Shown here piece after piece: positions 16,580 through 25,234 of a DNA stretch of 64,000 nt (its first letter is position 1; each line of letters begins with the position of its first letter). The position numbers were made by a program, and so were the translations under genes. The notes beneath the pieces were generated by a model that was not told the origin of the DNA, did no database searches, and saw only the letters and a list, made by a program, of their open reading frames with translations. The stretch is taken from assembly GCA_943369665.1 (NCBI GenBank), contig CALRNX020000014.1, positions 1 to 64,000 of the forward strand. The letters run 5' to 3'. This DNA is from UKL13-3 sp943369665 (lineage in GTDB: Bacteria > Bacteroidota > Bacteroidia > UKL13-3).

Positions 16580-17815
16580 TTATTCGAACTCAGCTTGTAA
16601 GATCTTGCGGATCTCAACAACAGTTTCTTCTTCCAATTCAGTTCTTCTGATCAACTCCTCATTTGAGATGGCCAAAACGCTCTTAGCTGTATCGCATCCG
16701 ATGCCTTTAAGCTCGGTAATGATCCAGCTATCGATCTCGTCTGTAAATTCTTCCAAATCAATATCGCCATCTTCTTCTTCGTTTTCACGGTATACATCGA
16801 TCTCAACACCCACCAGTTTACCAGCAAGTTTAATATTGTGTCCACCTTTACCAATGGCAAGTGATACCTGATCCGGTTTTAAATATACAGCGGCACGTTT
16901 GCTTTCCTCATCAATTTTAACTGATGAAATTTTAGCAGGGCTCAATGCACGTTGGATCAACAATTGTGTATTGGCAGTATTGTTAATTACGTCAATGTTT
17001 TCGTTGCGCAATTCGCGAACAATACCGTGAATACGAGATCCTTTCATACCCACGCAAGCTCCTACAGGATCAATTCTTTCGTCAAATGACTCAACCGTAA
17101 CTTTAGCTCTTTCACCTGGTTCGCGTACCACTTTTTTGATGGTGATTAAACCGTCAATAATTTCCGGAACTTCTTGTTCGAACAAACGCTCAAGGAATAC
17201 TCCTGAAGTACGCGATAACAAGATGCGTGGTGAACCATTGTACATTTCTACTTTCAATACAACCGCTCTGATACTATCTCCTTTTTTGTAGTGATCGGCA
17301 GGGATCATTTCATTTTTTGGCAACAACAATTCGTTTCCTTCATCGTCCAATACCATCAATTCTTTTTTCCATACCTGGTAAACTTCACCCACAATAATTT
17401 CACCCACACGGTCTTTGTATTTTTTGTACAATTCGTCTTTTTCAAGTTCAAGAACTTTCGACATCAACGTTTGGCGTGCCGCTAAAATAGCCCTGCGACC
17501 AAAGCTTTCAAGGGTGATTTCGGTTGTTACCTCTTCATCCACCTCAAAATCCGGCTCTATTTTACGGGCATCTGTCAAAGAGATCTGGCTGCGGCTTTCC
17601 TCTACTTCACCATCATGCACGATGGTTTGGTTTTGCCAGATTTCCAAGTCACCACTGTTATCGTTGATAATCACTGAAAAACTCTCGTCAGTACCATATT
17701 TTTTACGCAACATGCTGCGGAATACGTCTTCCAACACACGTTGCATCGTGGTACGATCAATGTTTTTAAATTCTTTGAACTCGCTAAACGAGTCAATTAA
17801 ACCTACGCTATGCAT
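16580..17815 (-). CDS. nusA: Transcription termination/antitermination factor NusA
   Basis: The 411-residue protein has the NusA N-terminal RNA polymerase-binding domain (VLEDVFRSMLRKKYG), the S1 domain (VGEIIVGEVYQVWKKELMV), and the two KH domains with RIDPVGACVGMKGSRI and SLAIGKGGHNIKLA. A short C-terminal helix-hairpin-helix-like part (ELKGIGCDTAKSVLAIS) ends it. NusA modulates pausing, termination and antitermination. It starts 12 bp after rimP and shares its transcript. In E. coli, NusA autoregulates this operon through its leader; here the leader also has a strong hairpin (18296-18322). Confidence 0.97.
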   Translation of the reverse strand: MHSVGLIDSFSEFKEFKNIDRTTMQRVLEDVFRSMLRKKYGTDESFSVIINDNSGDLEIWQNQTIVHDGEVEESRSQISLTDARKIEPDFEVDEEVTTEITLESFGRRAILAARQTLMSKVLELEKDELYKKYKDRVGEIIVGEVYQVWKKELMVLDDEGNELLLPKNEMIPADHYKKGDSIRAVVLKVEMYNGSPRILLSRTSGVFLERLFEQEVPEIIDGLITIKKVVREPGERAKVTVESFDERIDPVGACVGMKGSRIHGIVRELRNENIDVINNTANTQLLIQRALSPAKISSVKIDEESKRAAVYLKPDQVSLAIGKGGHNIKLAGKLVGVEIDVYRENEEEDGDIDLEEFTDEIDSWIITELKGIGCDTAKSVLAISNEELIRRTELEEETVVEIRKILQAEFE

Positions 17816-17827
17816 AACATCTATATT

Positions 17828-18286
17828 TTATTTAAAACTTATTTGAACACTTGCCTGGGCTATTTCACTAAATGCGATCTCTTTTTGAGGCGCATCTTTG
17901 TACCCCTTCTTTTTATCTTTAATGGATATCGTCACACCATTTTCGGTAAGGGTGTCAAACCTTCCCAATAACTCATTATTCCCAACCAGTTTTACCAATA
18001 GCTCGCGGCCAATGTGCTGAGCATATTGACGTTGCAATTTAAGCGGGCGATCAGTTCCCGGAGATGAAACCTCAAACATGTAGGCTTCGTTTCCAAAATC
18101 CAGTTCGTCAAGCTTGGCATTTAAGCCTTTTCCCAATACGCGGCAATCTTCAATGGTAACGCCTTTGTCCCCATCTATATAAACCGATATTTTTTTAGCA
18201 CCCTGCTTTTGCTCCACTTCTACCAAAAACAAATGTTCAGGTAAAAGCTCGTTGGTCCACTGTGTAAGTTGCGATATGATATCCAT
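17828..18286 (-). CDS. rimP: Ribosome maturation factor RimP
   Basis: The 152-residue protein has the RimP pattern: an N-terminal alpha/beta domain with KKISVYIDGDKGVTIEDCR, then YMFEVSSPGTDRPLK (the SSPGxDRPL motif), then an SH3-like C-terminal half. RimP assists 30S assembly around S12. It is the first gene of rimP-nusA-infB and has a TAnnTTTG promoter about 58 nt upstream with a GC-rich hairpin between promoter and start codon. Confidence 0.95.
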   Translation of the reverse strand: MDIISQLTQWTNELLPEHLFLVEVEQKQGAKKISVYIDGDKGVTIEDCRVLGKGLNAKLDELDFGNEAYMFEVSSPGTDRPLKLQRQYAQHIGRELLVKLVGNNELLGRFDTLTENGVTISIKDKKKGYKDAPQKEIAFSEIAQASVQISFK

Positions 18287-18295
18287 GGTATAATG

Positions 18296-18322
18296 AAAGA
18301 GGGGACTTGCGGTCCCCTCTTT
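18296..18322 (-). promoter_or_regulatory. GC-rich hairpin in the leader of rimP-nusA-infB
   Basis: AAAGAGGGGAC at 18296-18306 and GTCCCCTCTTT at 18312-18322 form a perfect 11-bp stem with a 5-nt loop, 9 nt before the rimP start and inside the predicted 5' UTR. No plus-strand gene ends here, so it is not a terminator for a neighbour. A regulatory leader structure or attenuator is inferred; the following TTTCATT is a weak U tract. Confidence 0.6.
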
Positions 18323-18344
18323 TAATTTTTATCTAATACGGTTG

Positions 18345-18374
18345 CAAATGTAAGCAATAATTTCAATTCTACAA
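18345..18374 (-). promoter_or_regulatory. Promoter of rimP-nusA-infB
   Basis: On the minus strand, TACATTTG (18352-18345) is a perfect -7 element, with TTG (18374-18372) 19 bp upstream. Confidence 0.65.
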
Positions 18375-18501
18375 GTAAATGAATCTGTGGTCGGCTCAAA
18401 ATGGCTTTATCTCATTTTGAACAATACCCTCTTTTAAGTGTATGTTATTTTTAAGTTAGAAAAGCGAAACACTTTTTTAATTGCAACCAGATTGTCCTCA
18501 A

Positions 18502-18532
18502 TTTGGTTAATATCGCACAGAATATATATTTG
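18502..18532 (+). promoter_or_regulatory. Promoter of the DUF2723 gene
   Basis: TTTG at 18502-18505 and TATATTTG at 18525-18532 match both Bacteroidota promoter elements at 19-bp spacing. The start codon is 31 nt downstream. Confidence 0.75.
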
Positions 18533-18563
18533 CTAACCTTAACACACACGAAAATAGAACAGA

Positions 18564-21500
18564 ATGAGTCGTTACAATTTAATTAATAGCGTATTGGGTT
18601 GGATAACCTTCGTTATTGCACTTACAACTTATACCTTAACTCTTGAGCCAACAGTTAGCTTTTGGGATTGCGGTGAATTTATTTCAGCTTCCTTCAGGTT
18701 ACAAATTTGCCATCCTCCGGGAGCTCCTTTGTTTTTGATGATCGGTCGCCTGTTTTCATTAATGGCCGGTTCGGATGTAACACAAGTTGCCTTTTGGGTA
18801 AACATGGTTTCGGGTGTAACCAGTGCATTGTGTGTGATGTTCTATTTTTGGACCATTACCCATTTGGCTAAAAAGGTTCTAGTAAAATCAGGAGATGCAG
18901 ATATGCAGCAAATCGTGGCCATTATGGTGAGCGGTTTGGTTGGTGCCTTGGCACTTACCTGGAGCGATACTTTTTGGTTCTCGGCAGTTGAAGCAGAGGT
19001 TTACGCATCATCATCATTCTTTACAGCACTTACATTCTGGTGCATCTTGAAATGGGAAAATGTGGCTAACGAAAAACATGCGGATCGCTGGATCATTCTA
19101 ATCGCTTATTTTATCGGTTTGGCTATTGGCGTCCATCTATTGAACTTGTTGGTTATTCCGGCTATTGTATATGTATATTACTTCAAAAAATACAAGTTTA
19201 CCCAAATTGGATTTTTGAAAGCAACAGGCGTGGCTTTATTAGCTATTGCCGTAGTCCAATTTATGATGATCCCGGGTATTCCTTGGTTGATGACCCGCTT
19301 TGATCTGTTGTTTGTAAACAGCTTTGGTATGGGCCTTAATTCAGGAAGTTATTTCACCATGATCTTTATTGCCGCCATTCTTGCTTTCGGATTATTCTGG
19401 TCGGTTAAAAATAACAAAGTGTGGTTGAATACCGTGTTGCTTAGTGCAGCATTCATTATTATTGGTTATTCATCATATGCAATGATCCTGATCCGTTCAT
19501 CAGCCGATCCGGTTATCGACATGAACAATCCTGAACAACCGTTTTCTCTTTCATCTTATATCAATCGCGAGCAGTATGGTGATAACCCTTTGGTACATGG
19601 ACAATATTTTTATGCGAAAGTGATCGACTATAAAAAAGGTGCCATGCAATACCGTGTTGCCGATGGCAAATACGAAGAAATTGGCCCGGCCATTAAACGT
19701 ATTTATGATCCTAAAGACTGTACCATTTTGCCGCGTATGTGGGCCGATAGACCTGATTACGTGCAAGCATACCGTCAATGGGAAAAAATTCCTGAAGGCA
19801 AAAAAGCAACATTTGGTAAAAACATGCATTTTATGTGGGATTACCAATTGGGCTTCATGTATTGGCGATATTTCTTCTGGAATGTTGCAGGTCGTCAAAA
19901 TGATGACCAAGGTTTTGGAGATGCTACACGTGGTAACGCATTAACAGGGATTTCGTTCTTAGATGAAATGCGCTTAGGGCCTCAGTCGGATTTGCCTGCG
20001 AGCATGAGCAATAAAGCACATAATGTGTACTTCGCATTGCCTTTATTGTTGGGAATATTAGGATTGATCTATCATTTCCGCAAAGCAAAAGAAGACGCTA
20101 TCGTTATTTTAACACTATTCTTATTTACAGGTGCATTTATCGTATTGTACCTGAATTTCCCGGCACACCAGCCACGTGAACGTGATTATGCATATGTAGG
20201 ATCGTTCCAAACATTTATGATCTGGATCGGATTGGGTGTATTGGCTATTGTTGATTTTCTATCGAAGAAGTTGGGTAAAATGACAGCAACAGGTATTGCT
20301 TCCGTTGCCACGTTATGTGTTCCTGTATTAATGGTTTCGCAAAACTGGGACGATCACGATCGTTCGAACCGCACAACCGCAGTTGATTTTGCTACTAACT
20401 ATTTAGAATCGTGTCCTAAAAATGCGATCCTGTTTACCAATGGTGATAACGATACGTATCCACTATGGTATGCGCAAAATGTGGAAGGTATTCGCAGTGA
20501 TGTTCGCGTGATCAATTTGAGTTTGTTGAATACCGATTGGTATGCTGATGGTTTAAAACGCCAGGCATATGAAAGCGCACCGGTTCCGTTTAGCATGACT
20601 CCCGATAAGTACAAACAAGGTGTGAGGGATTATGTGATGTATTATAATAATCCTGCTGTTGAGAAAAACTATGGCATCAACCAAAACGATTTTTATCCAT
20701 TGAAAAACATCATTGCATTTATCAATGATGATAAAGATCCGATGGCTAAGCTTTCATCTCAGGGAGGCGAACAATACAGCTATTATCCTACAAAGAAGTT
20801 TTATGTAAAGGTTGATAAAGAGCAAGTATTAAAAGCAGGAGCAGTAAGACCGGAAGATGCTCAATTCATTGTTGACTCAATTAAGTTTGAGGTAAGCAAT
20901 AGCAATTTGATGAAAGCCGATTTGATCACATTGGATATTGTGGCTTCAACCGATTGGACACGCCCGATCTGTTTTGCAATTACCACAGGTAGCGATGTGT
21001 ATTTAAACATGCAAAACTATTTCCAGATTAATGGATTAGTATACCAATTGGTTCCGATCTTGAACAACCAGGCAAATGATGGTACCATGGGACGCATCAA
21101 TACAGAGGTTCTATACGATAACGTAATGAATAAATTCAAATGGGGAGGAATGGATAAGCCGGGTATTTATTTGGATGAAACGATCTTGCGCCAAACCAAA
21201 AACTTGAGAAATTTATTTTACCGTTTGGCCAACAAGTTGGTGGAAGATGGTGATACCGCAAGAGCGAAAAAAGTATTGGACAAATGTTTCGAGGTAATGC
21301 CGAAAGAAAATGTTCCATATGATGTTTTTGTGGTGAGATTGGCAGAGGCCGCTTATGCTGCAGGAGATGTGGCAAGAGGTAACCAATTGGTAAAAGAAGT
21401 TGCGGATTTGTATGCAGACAGGTATACGTATTTCAGCAGGTTTAAAGCTGCCGGAAAAGCTGCCCAAGTAAAATCAGAAATTGATGAAGCCGGTCAGATC

Positions 21501-21599
21501 ATGGGCTACTGTATGCAAGTTGCCGAGTTCCATAAACAAGATGCATTGGCCAAAGAGATCAAGGCCAAAATGGATGGTTTCCAGATTCAAATGCAATAA
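18564..21599 (+). CDS. DUF2723 polytopic membrane protein (TMEM260-like)
   Basis: The 1011-residue protein opens with the DUF2723 signature: a first membrane helix, then YTLTLEPTVSFWDCGEFI, and HPPGAPLFLMIGRLFSL. About ten or more hydrophobic segments cover residues 1-590, followed by a soluble C-terminal part with a TPR-like end (VEDGDTARAKKVLDKCFEVM). The acidic WDCGEF motif near the first helix is reminiscent of GT-C glycosyltransferases (protein O-mannosyltransferases), and the human relative TMEM260 is an O-mannosyltransferase. A role in transferring sugar from a lipid donor to exported protein is inferred. It is divergent from rimP, with its own promoter. Confidence 0.85.
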   Translation: MSRYNLINSVLGWITFVIALTTYTLTLEPTVSFWDCGEFISASFRLQICHPPGAPLFLMIGRLFSLMAGSDVTQVAFWVNMVSGVTSALCVMFYFWTITHLAKKVLVKSGDADMQQIVAIMVSGLVGALALTWSDTFWFSAVEAEVYASSSFFTALTFWCILKWENVANEKHADRWIILIAYFIGLAIGVHLLNLLVIPAIVYVYYFKKYKFTQIGFLKATGVALLAIAVVQFMMIPGIPWLMTRFDLLFVNSFGMGLNSGSYFTMIFIAAILAFGLFWSVKNNKVWLNTVLLSAAFIIIGYSSYAMILIRSSADPVIDMNNPEQPFSLSSYINREQYGDNPLVHGQYFYAKVIDYKKGAMQYRVADGKYEEIGPAIKRIYDPKDCTILPRMWADRPDYVQAYRQWEKIPEGKKATFGKNMHFMWDYQLGFMYWRYFFWNVAGRQNDDQGFGDATRGNALTGISFLDEMRLGPQSDLPASMSNKAHNVYFALPLLLGILGLIYHFRKAKEDAIVILTLFLFTGAFIVLYLNFPAHQPRERDYAYVGSFQTFMIWIGLGVLAIVDFLSKKLGKMTATGIASVATLCVPVLMVSQNWDDHDRSNRTTAVDFATNYLESCPKNAILFTNGDNDTYPLWYAQNVEGIRSDVRVINLSLLNTDWYADGLKRQAYESAPVPFSMTPDKYKQGVRDYVMYYNNPAVEKNYGINQNDFYPLKNIIAFINDDKDPMAKLSSQGGEQYSYYPTKKFYVKVDKEQVLKAGAVRPEDAQFIVDSIKFEVSNSNLMKADLITLDIVASTDWTRPICFAITTGSDVYLNMQNYFQINGLVYQLVPILNNQANDGTMGRINTEVLYDNVMNKFKWGGMDKPGIYLDETILRQTKNLRNLFYRLANKLVEDGDTARAKKVLDKCFEVMPKENVPYDVFVVRLAEAAYAAGDVARGNQLVKEVADLYADRYTYFSRFKAAGKAAQVKSEIDEAGQIMGYCMQVAEFHKQDALAKEIKAKMDGFQIQMQ

Positions 21600-21618
21600 A
21601 AGAATTGATTTAAAGATT

Positions 21619-21657
21619 AAAAAGGCTCGTAGCAAAAAATGCTGCGGGCCTTTTTTG
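21619..21657 (+). terminator. Terminator after the DUF2723 gene
   Basis: A 14-bp stem with two G-U pairs (AAAGGCTCGTAGCA at 21621-21634 with 21640-21653) and an A5 loop, followed by a T run. The next promoter's -7 element begins immediately after it. Confidence 0.88.
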
Positions 21658-21665
21658 TATGTTTG
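21658..21665 (+). promoter_or_regulatory. -7 element directly before rlmB
   Basis: TATGTTTG is followed by CGCC and the rlmB ATG. The -33 region would fall inside the preceding terminator hairpin, and no clear TTTG is seen there. Confidence 0.5.
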
Positions 21666-21669
21666 CGCC

Positions 21670-22446
21670 ATGAAATACGAAGAACGCGATAGAAGACCCA
21701 AAGAAATTCCGAACTTAATATTCGGTATCCATGCTGTATTGGAGGCATTGGATTCGGGTAAAGAGATCAATAAAGTGATTGTTCAAAAAGGACTTCAAAA
21801 AAGTGATGAAGTGGAGCAGATCTTAAAACTTGCCCGCAACCGCCAGGTTCCGGTTCAACAGGTTCCGCGTGAAAACTCGTTGTTTCCTTATGGTAAAAAC
21901 CACCAGGGTGTGTTGGCATTCATATCACCTGTAACGTATTATAAATTGGATAATTTGTTGCCTCAGTTATTTGAAGAAGGCAAAGTTCCTTTCATTTTGG
22001 TTTTGGATCGGATTACTGATGTACGCAACTTTGGAGCCATTGCCCGCTCTGCGTATTGCGGAGGTGTTCATGCCATCGTTGTTCCCGAAACAGGGGCTGC
22101 GCAGGTAACAGATGATGCTGTAAAAACTTCAGCCGGAGCCTTGTTAAAAATTCCTGTTTGCCGGGAGAGTAATATGAAAACAGTCATGGAATTGTTGAAC
22201 CAATCCGGTCTGACTACTGTAGCTTGTACCGAAAAAGCGAATAAAGATCTCCCTTTTGCTGATTTATCAGGTCCGATAGCCATCATCATGGGATCGGAAG
22301 AAGATGGTATTTCAAATGATATCATCAGACGCGCATCGCAAATAACCAAAATACCAATGGAAATGGGAGTCGGCTCATTGAACGTTTCGGTAGCAGCTGG
22401 TATCGCAATCTACGAAACCGTAAGACAACGTATGGTCGCAAATTAA
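21670..22446 (+). CDS. rlmB: 23S rRNA 2'-O-methyltransferase, SpoU/TrmH family (RlmB-like)
   Basis: The 258-residue protein starts at the ATG at 21670, before FGIHAVLEALDSGKEI, the L30e-like substrate-binding N-terminus. The SpoU methyltransferase motifs follow: LVLDRITDVRNFGAIARSA (motif 1), IAIIMGSEEDGIS (motif 2) and IPMEMGVGSLNVSVAAGIAI (motif 3), which build the trefoil knot that binds S-adenosylmethionine. RlmB methylates G2251 of 23S rRNA in E. coli; the exact target here is inferred. The start codon is 4 nt from a TAnnTTTG, so the mRNA may be leaderless. Confidence 0.93.
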   Translation: MKYEERDRRPKEIPNLIFGIHAVLEALDSGKEINKVIVQKGLQKSDEVEQILKLARNRQVPVQQVPRENSLFPYGKNHQGVLAFISPVTYYKLDNLLPQLFEEGKVPFILVLDRITDVRNFGAIARSAYCGGVHAIVVPETGAAQVTDDAVKTSAGALLKIPVCRESNMKTVMELLNQSGLTTVACTEKANKDLPFADLSGPIAIIMGSEEDGISNDIIRRASQITKIPMEMGVGSLNVSVAAGIAIYETVRQRMVAN

Positions 22447-22448
22447 TT

Positions 22449-22536
22449 GCCACAGATTTCACAGATTAATTAATAAAGTCTTCTGTGAAAATTAACACAA
22501 ATGGAAATGTTCTAATTTTCTGTGCTAATCAGTGGC
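22449..22536. repeat. 88-bp intergenic element with inverted ends (copy A)
   Basis: It starts GCCACAGATTTCACAGATTA and ends AATCAGTGGC, so the outer 10 nt are inverted repeats with one mismatch. Copy B at 28702-28792 aligns along its whole length. A second right-end-like AATCAGCGGC lies at 22562-22571. It fills the gap between the convergent rlmB and the LtaS-like gene. Confidence 0.8.
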
Positions 22537-22576
22537 AACAATACCAAATGGCGGTAAACGTAATCAGCGGCTAAAG

Positions 22577-24442
22577 CTATTGTGCGCGTTTACGCGTTGC
22601 ATAATCCAGATTTTCCTGGAACTGAATTTCTAAAAATGCTTTGCCTTTGGTTTCCAGCCATGGGTTTGGCTTTTCTGTAATTACACCATTTCTGTTGTGA
22701 TCGTAAATAATTGTTGCGCTATCTGTGATCATCCCAAATCCGTTATCAAATGCATAATAAGCAAATGCCGGGCTTGCGCTACTAAACATGTTTTTGCTGT
22801 ACGGAAAATTAACAGAAGGTTTGTTTAACTGCGCCAATAAAGTTGCAGCGATATCAGTATGCGAGCCAACTTTGTTAATGGTTTTTCCTTTCCACTCTTG
22901 TTTGAGCGCGCCACCCGTAATTAACAACGGAATATGGTGCCTCTCCTTATCAAAGTTATTTCTGTTTTTAGGAAACTTGCAGGCGTGGTCGGCCATGACA
23001 ATAAACACCGTATTATTATACCAAGGCTGTTGTTTGGCCTGCGTTAAATAGGCAAACAAACAACTGTCCGCGTAGTGCATGGTGTTGCGGTAATTGTCGT
23101 TTATATTATCCGCATCTCCACTGAAAACTTTTGGAACATTTGCATCAAACCATTCATGTGTGGTCATGGTTGAAACGCTTGTAAAAAAAGGTTGGGGTAA
23201 AGTATTTATTTCGCTTAAATGAAAAGCAAACGTTTCTTCATCATATGCTCCCCAAACCGTACGTTTATGAATCTCCCACTCGTTCTCTCCTTTCATGCTT
23301 TGAACTCCTGCCGCCCTTAAATAAGCCTCTACATTGTCGAAGAACAATCGACCTCCTGTATAGAAAGAAGTGTGGTAACCGGCATCATTAAACTCTTTAT
23401 ACAAATTGGGTAATTTGTCAAATTTACCAAATGATTGGATCACGGAGCCTACTGGTAATGCAGGCGTTGCGCTCAATGTTGCGATGAGTCCTTGTTCCGT
23501 TCTGAATCCTGTTGAGTAGAATTGTGTGAACAAAAGTCCATCGTTTTTGAGCTCTTCAAACTTGGGTGTTACACCTGTTTCTCCCCCCAAACAGGCAATG
23601 GCATCGGCCGCCCAACTCTCTAAAAATACAATGACAATATTGGGTGTTTGTGTAGTTAAAATCCGAGTAGTCGAATCTGTAAGGAAGGGGTTTTTCTGAT
23701 ACAACTCATTGGTGTATTGTTGGGCCGTTTGCAGATCAAAAAAACGGTACGGGTTTTCTTGTTTCTCCAACGGGTGAAATATAAGATCGGCTGTATTCCA
23801 AAATCCATTTAAAGCGGCATAATTTAACACAGCATGTTTGCTTTGAAACACCCAATTGCGGTTGATCGGTACTCGTTGAAATCCTCCGCGAAAAGCCAGT
23901 ATACAGCAACCTACTGTCAATGCAGCAAAAACAGGTTTGTACCAAAATTTCCAATCGGGCTTCACAAATGGTTCCTGGAGTTTTTTGAATAACCAAAAGC
24001 CAAAAACAATTTGAGCAGCAACAATCAATAACAAGCCTAAATTTTGTATGGCAAACATCGTTGGCATAACTTCATCAGGATATTTTAAATAATCTAAAGC
24101 CTTGGCGTTAATCTTAGTACCCCATACTTTATACAACCCCATATCACCAGCCCCAATAAAGGAACAAACAACAAGGAATATAATGGTATCCCATTTGATG
24201 ATTCCATTTACGAGCTTTGGTTGCAACCCAAAAACACCTGCGATAATGAACAAAACTGGTAGGGCTACTACGTAAGCCGTTGCTGTGAGGTTAAGCGGAA
24301 ATGCCAATGCAAAACTATATAGCAACTCGGCAAACGAACCATTAAAAGATGAAAAGTTAAGGGTAATAAAACAAGCTTGCTGCACCGCAAAAAACAATAG
24401 CCAAAACAGTATTAACTTACCCAATAAACGGAAAATGCTCAT
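22577..24442 (-). CDS. LtaS-like membrane sulfatase-fold phosphotransferase
   Basis: The 621-residue protein has about five membrane helices in the first 190 residues and an extracytoplasmic alkaline phosphatase/sulfatase-fold domain from about residue 265. It shows PNIVIVFLESWAAD (metal-ligand Glu), STGFRTEQGL (likely catalytic Thr), YHTSFYTGGRLFFDN and VFIVMADHACKFP (metal-binding Asp-His). This is the architecture of lipoteichoic acid synthase and OpgB/MdoB-type enzymes. As Bacteroidota lack lipoteichoic acid, transfer of a phospho-alcohol to an envelope glycan or lipid is more likely; the substrate is unknown. On the minus strand TATACTTG lies 4 nt before the ATG. Confidence 0.88.
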   Translation of the reverse strand: MSIFRLLGKLILFWLLFFAVQQACFITLNFSSFNGSFAELLYSFALAFPLNLTATAYVVALPVLFIIAGVFGLQPKLVNGIIKWDTIIFLVVCSFIGAGDMGLYKVWGTKINAKALDYLKYPDEVMPTMFAIQNLGLLLIVAAQIVFGFWLFKKLQEPFVKPDWKFWYKPVFAALTVGCCILAFRGGFQRVPINRNWVFQSKHAVLNYAALNGFWNTADLIFHPLEKQENPYRFFDLQTAQQYTNELYQKNPFLTDSTTRILTTQTPNIVIVFLESWAADAIACLGGETGVTPKFEELKNDGLLFTQFYSTGFRTEQGLIATLSATPALPVGSVIQSFGKFDKLPNLYKEFNDAGYHTSFYTGGRLFFDNVEAYLRAAGVQSMKGENEWEIHKRTVWGAYDEETFAFHLSEINTLPQPFFTSVSTMTTHEWFDANVPKVFSGDADNINDNYRNTMHYADSCLFAYLTQAKQQPWYNNTVFIVMADHACKFPKNRNNFDKERHHIPLLITGGALKQEWKGKTINKVGSHTDIAATLLAQLNKPSVNFPYSKNMFSSASPAFAYYAFDNGFGMITDSATIIYDHNRNGVITEKPNPWLETKGKAFLEIQFQENLDYATRKRAQ

Positions 24443-24490
24443 GGTGCAAGTATAAGGAAAACGGATTTGTTTTAAGCTTAACTTGCAGTA

Positions 24491-24886
24491 TCACTTATCT
24501 ATAATTTCAATTTTGGTATAATGAAAAACCCTTGCTTTATCTGCAGTTCCTGGAGTTGCGAACTCATAAGTATTCGGAACCCCTTTATCTAAATAGAATT
24601 GGCCTGTTAGCCTTAAATTCTTCTCAAAATGACCTTCTGTGTAAAAGCTTATAGGCACTTCAATACTTGAATCTGCAGCTTCAATAAAAATACAATCCTC
24701 CTCCTTTATTTCGTAGTTTGGATTTGATTTATAAAACGTTGTTTCGATAAAATCTGCACAGTTGCATGCCCAATTAACATAGGATACTTCGATTATTTCG
24801 GGCTTATTTGAAAGTTTGGTGGGTTGATCACTGCAACGGATTAATGAAAATGTTAATATTAAAAAGAGGGGAATAACTGCTTTCAT
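24491..24886 (-). CDS. Small lipoprotein, unknown function
   Basis: The 131-residue product begins with a lipoprotein signal ending in the lipobox LIRC (cysteine at residue 18). The mature part is acidic, with a WACNCADF segment (Cys-Asn-Cys) and a further cysteine (EEDCIFIEA) and is predicted mostly beta. I do not recognise the family. Its start overlaps the stop of the upstream membrane-protein gene by 4 nt (ATGA), so the two are translationally coupled. Confidence 0.7.
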   Translation of the reverse strand: MKAVIPLFLILTFSLIRCSDQPTKLSNKPEIIEVSYVNWACNCADFIETTFYKSNPNYEIKEEDCIFIEAADSSIEVPISFYTEGHFEKNLRLTGQFYLDKGVPNTYEFATPGTADKARVFHYTKIEIIDK

Positions 24887-25146
24887 TTTTTAGCATTATC
24901 CAACTCAGGTGAAGCCGAAACCCGAGATAAAAAAGTTGTCGTACTTCCGTGTTTCTTCCAGATATAAGTTGCCCAAACAATGCCAGCGGTAAAGCCCAAA
25001 AAGGTAAGTGTAGCGGCAACTAATATTCCGGTTTCGTCCTGTTTGTTGTAAAGAATGATACAACCAATGAGCGCAGCTGCCAAAGTGGGCGAAAGCACAA
25101 TTTTTACCCAGCCAAAGAGTTCAATTAAAAAAGCGATTATTTTCAT
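24883..25146 (-). CDS. Small two-helix membrane protein
   Basis: The 87-residue product has two hydrophobic segments (about residues 16-33 and 40-62, with TLFTLGFTAGIVWATYI-like character: VAATLTFLGFTAGIVWATYI) and a short polar C-terminus. No family is recognised. It begins a two-gene unit with the overlapping lipoprotein gene. A TATATTTG on the minus strand (25161-25154) lies 7 nt before the ATG. It is divergent from gltX. Confidence 0.65.
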   Translation of the reverse strand: MKIIAFLIELFGWVKIVLSPTLAAALIGCIILYNKQDETGILVAATLTFLGFTAGIVWATYIWKKHGSTTTFLSRVSASPELDNAKK

Positions 25147-25196
25147 GGTATGACAAATATATAAAAATTAGTCATTTTGAGCACTTAGAATACCTG

Positions 25197-25226
25197 TTTG
25201 AACTCCACCGCAAAAAGCTATATTTG
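25197..25226 (+). promoter_or_regulatory. Promoter of gltX
   Basis: TTTG at 25197-25200 and TATATTTG at 25219-25226 (18-bp spacing) precede the gltX ATG by 8 nt. Confidence 0.7.
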
Positions 25227-25234
25227 CGCCCGTT

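Noticed and set aside
18296..18322. The GC-rich hairpin as a plain terminator.
   Set aside because: No gene on either strand ends before it, so it is treated as part of the rimP leader.
22449..22536. Insertion sequence remnant.
   Set aside because: The element is too short for a transposase, no transposase gene is in the window, and target-site duplications could not be confirmed.
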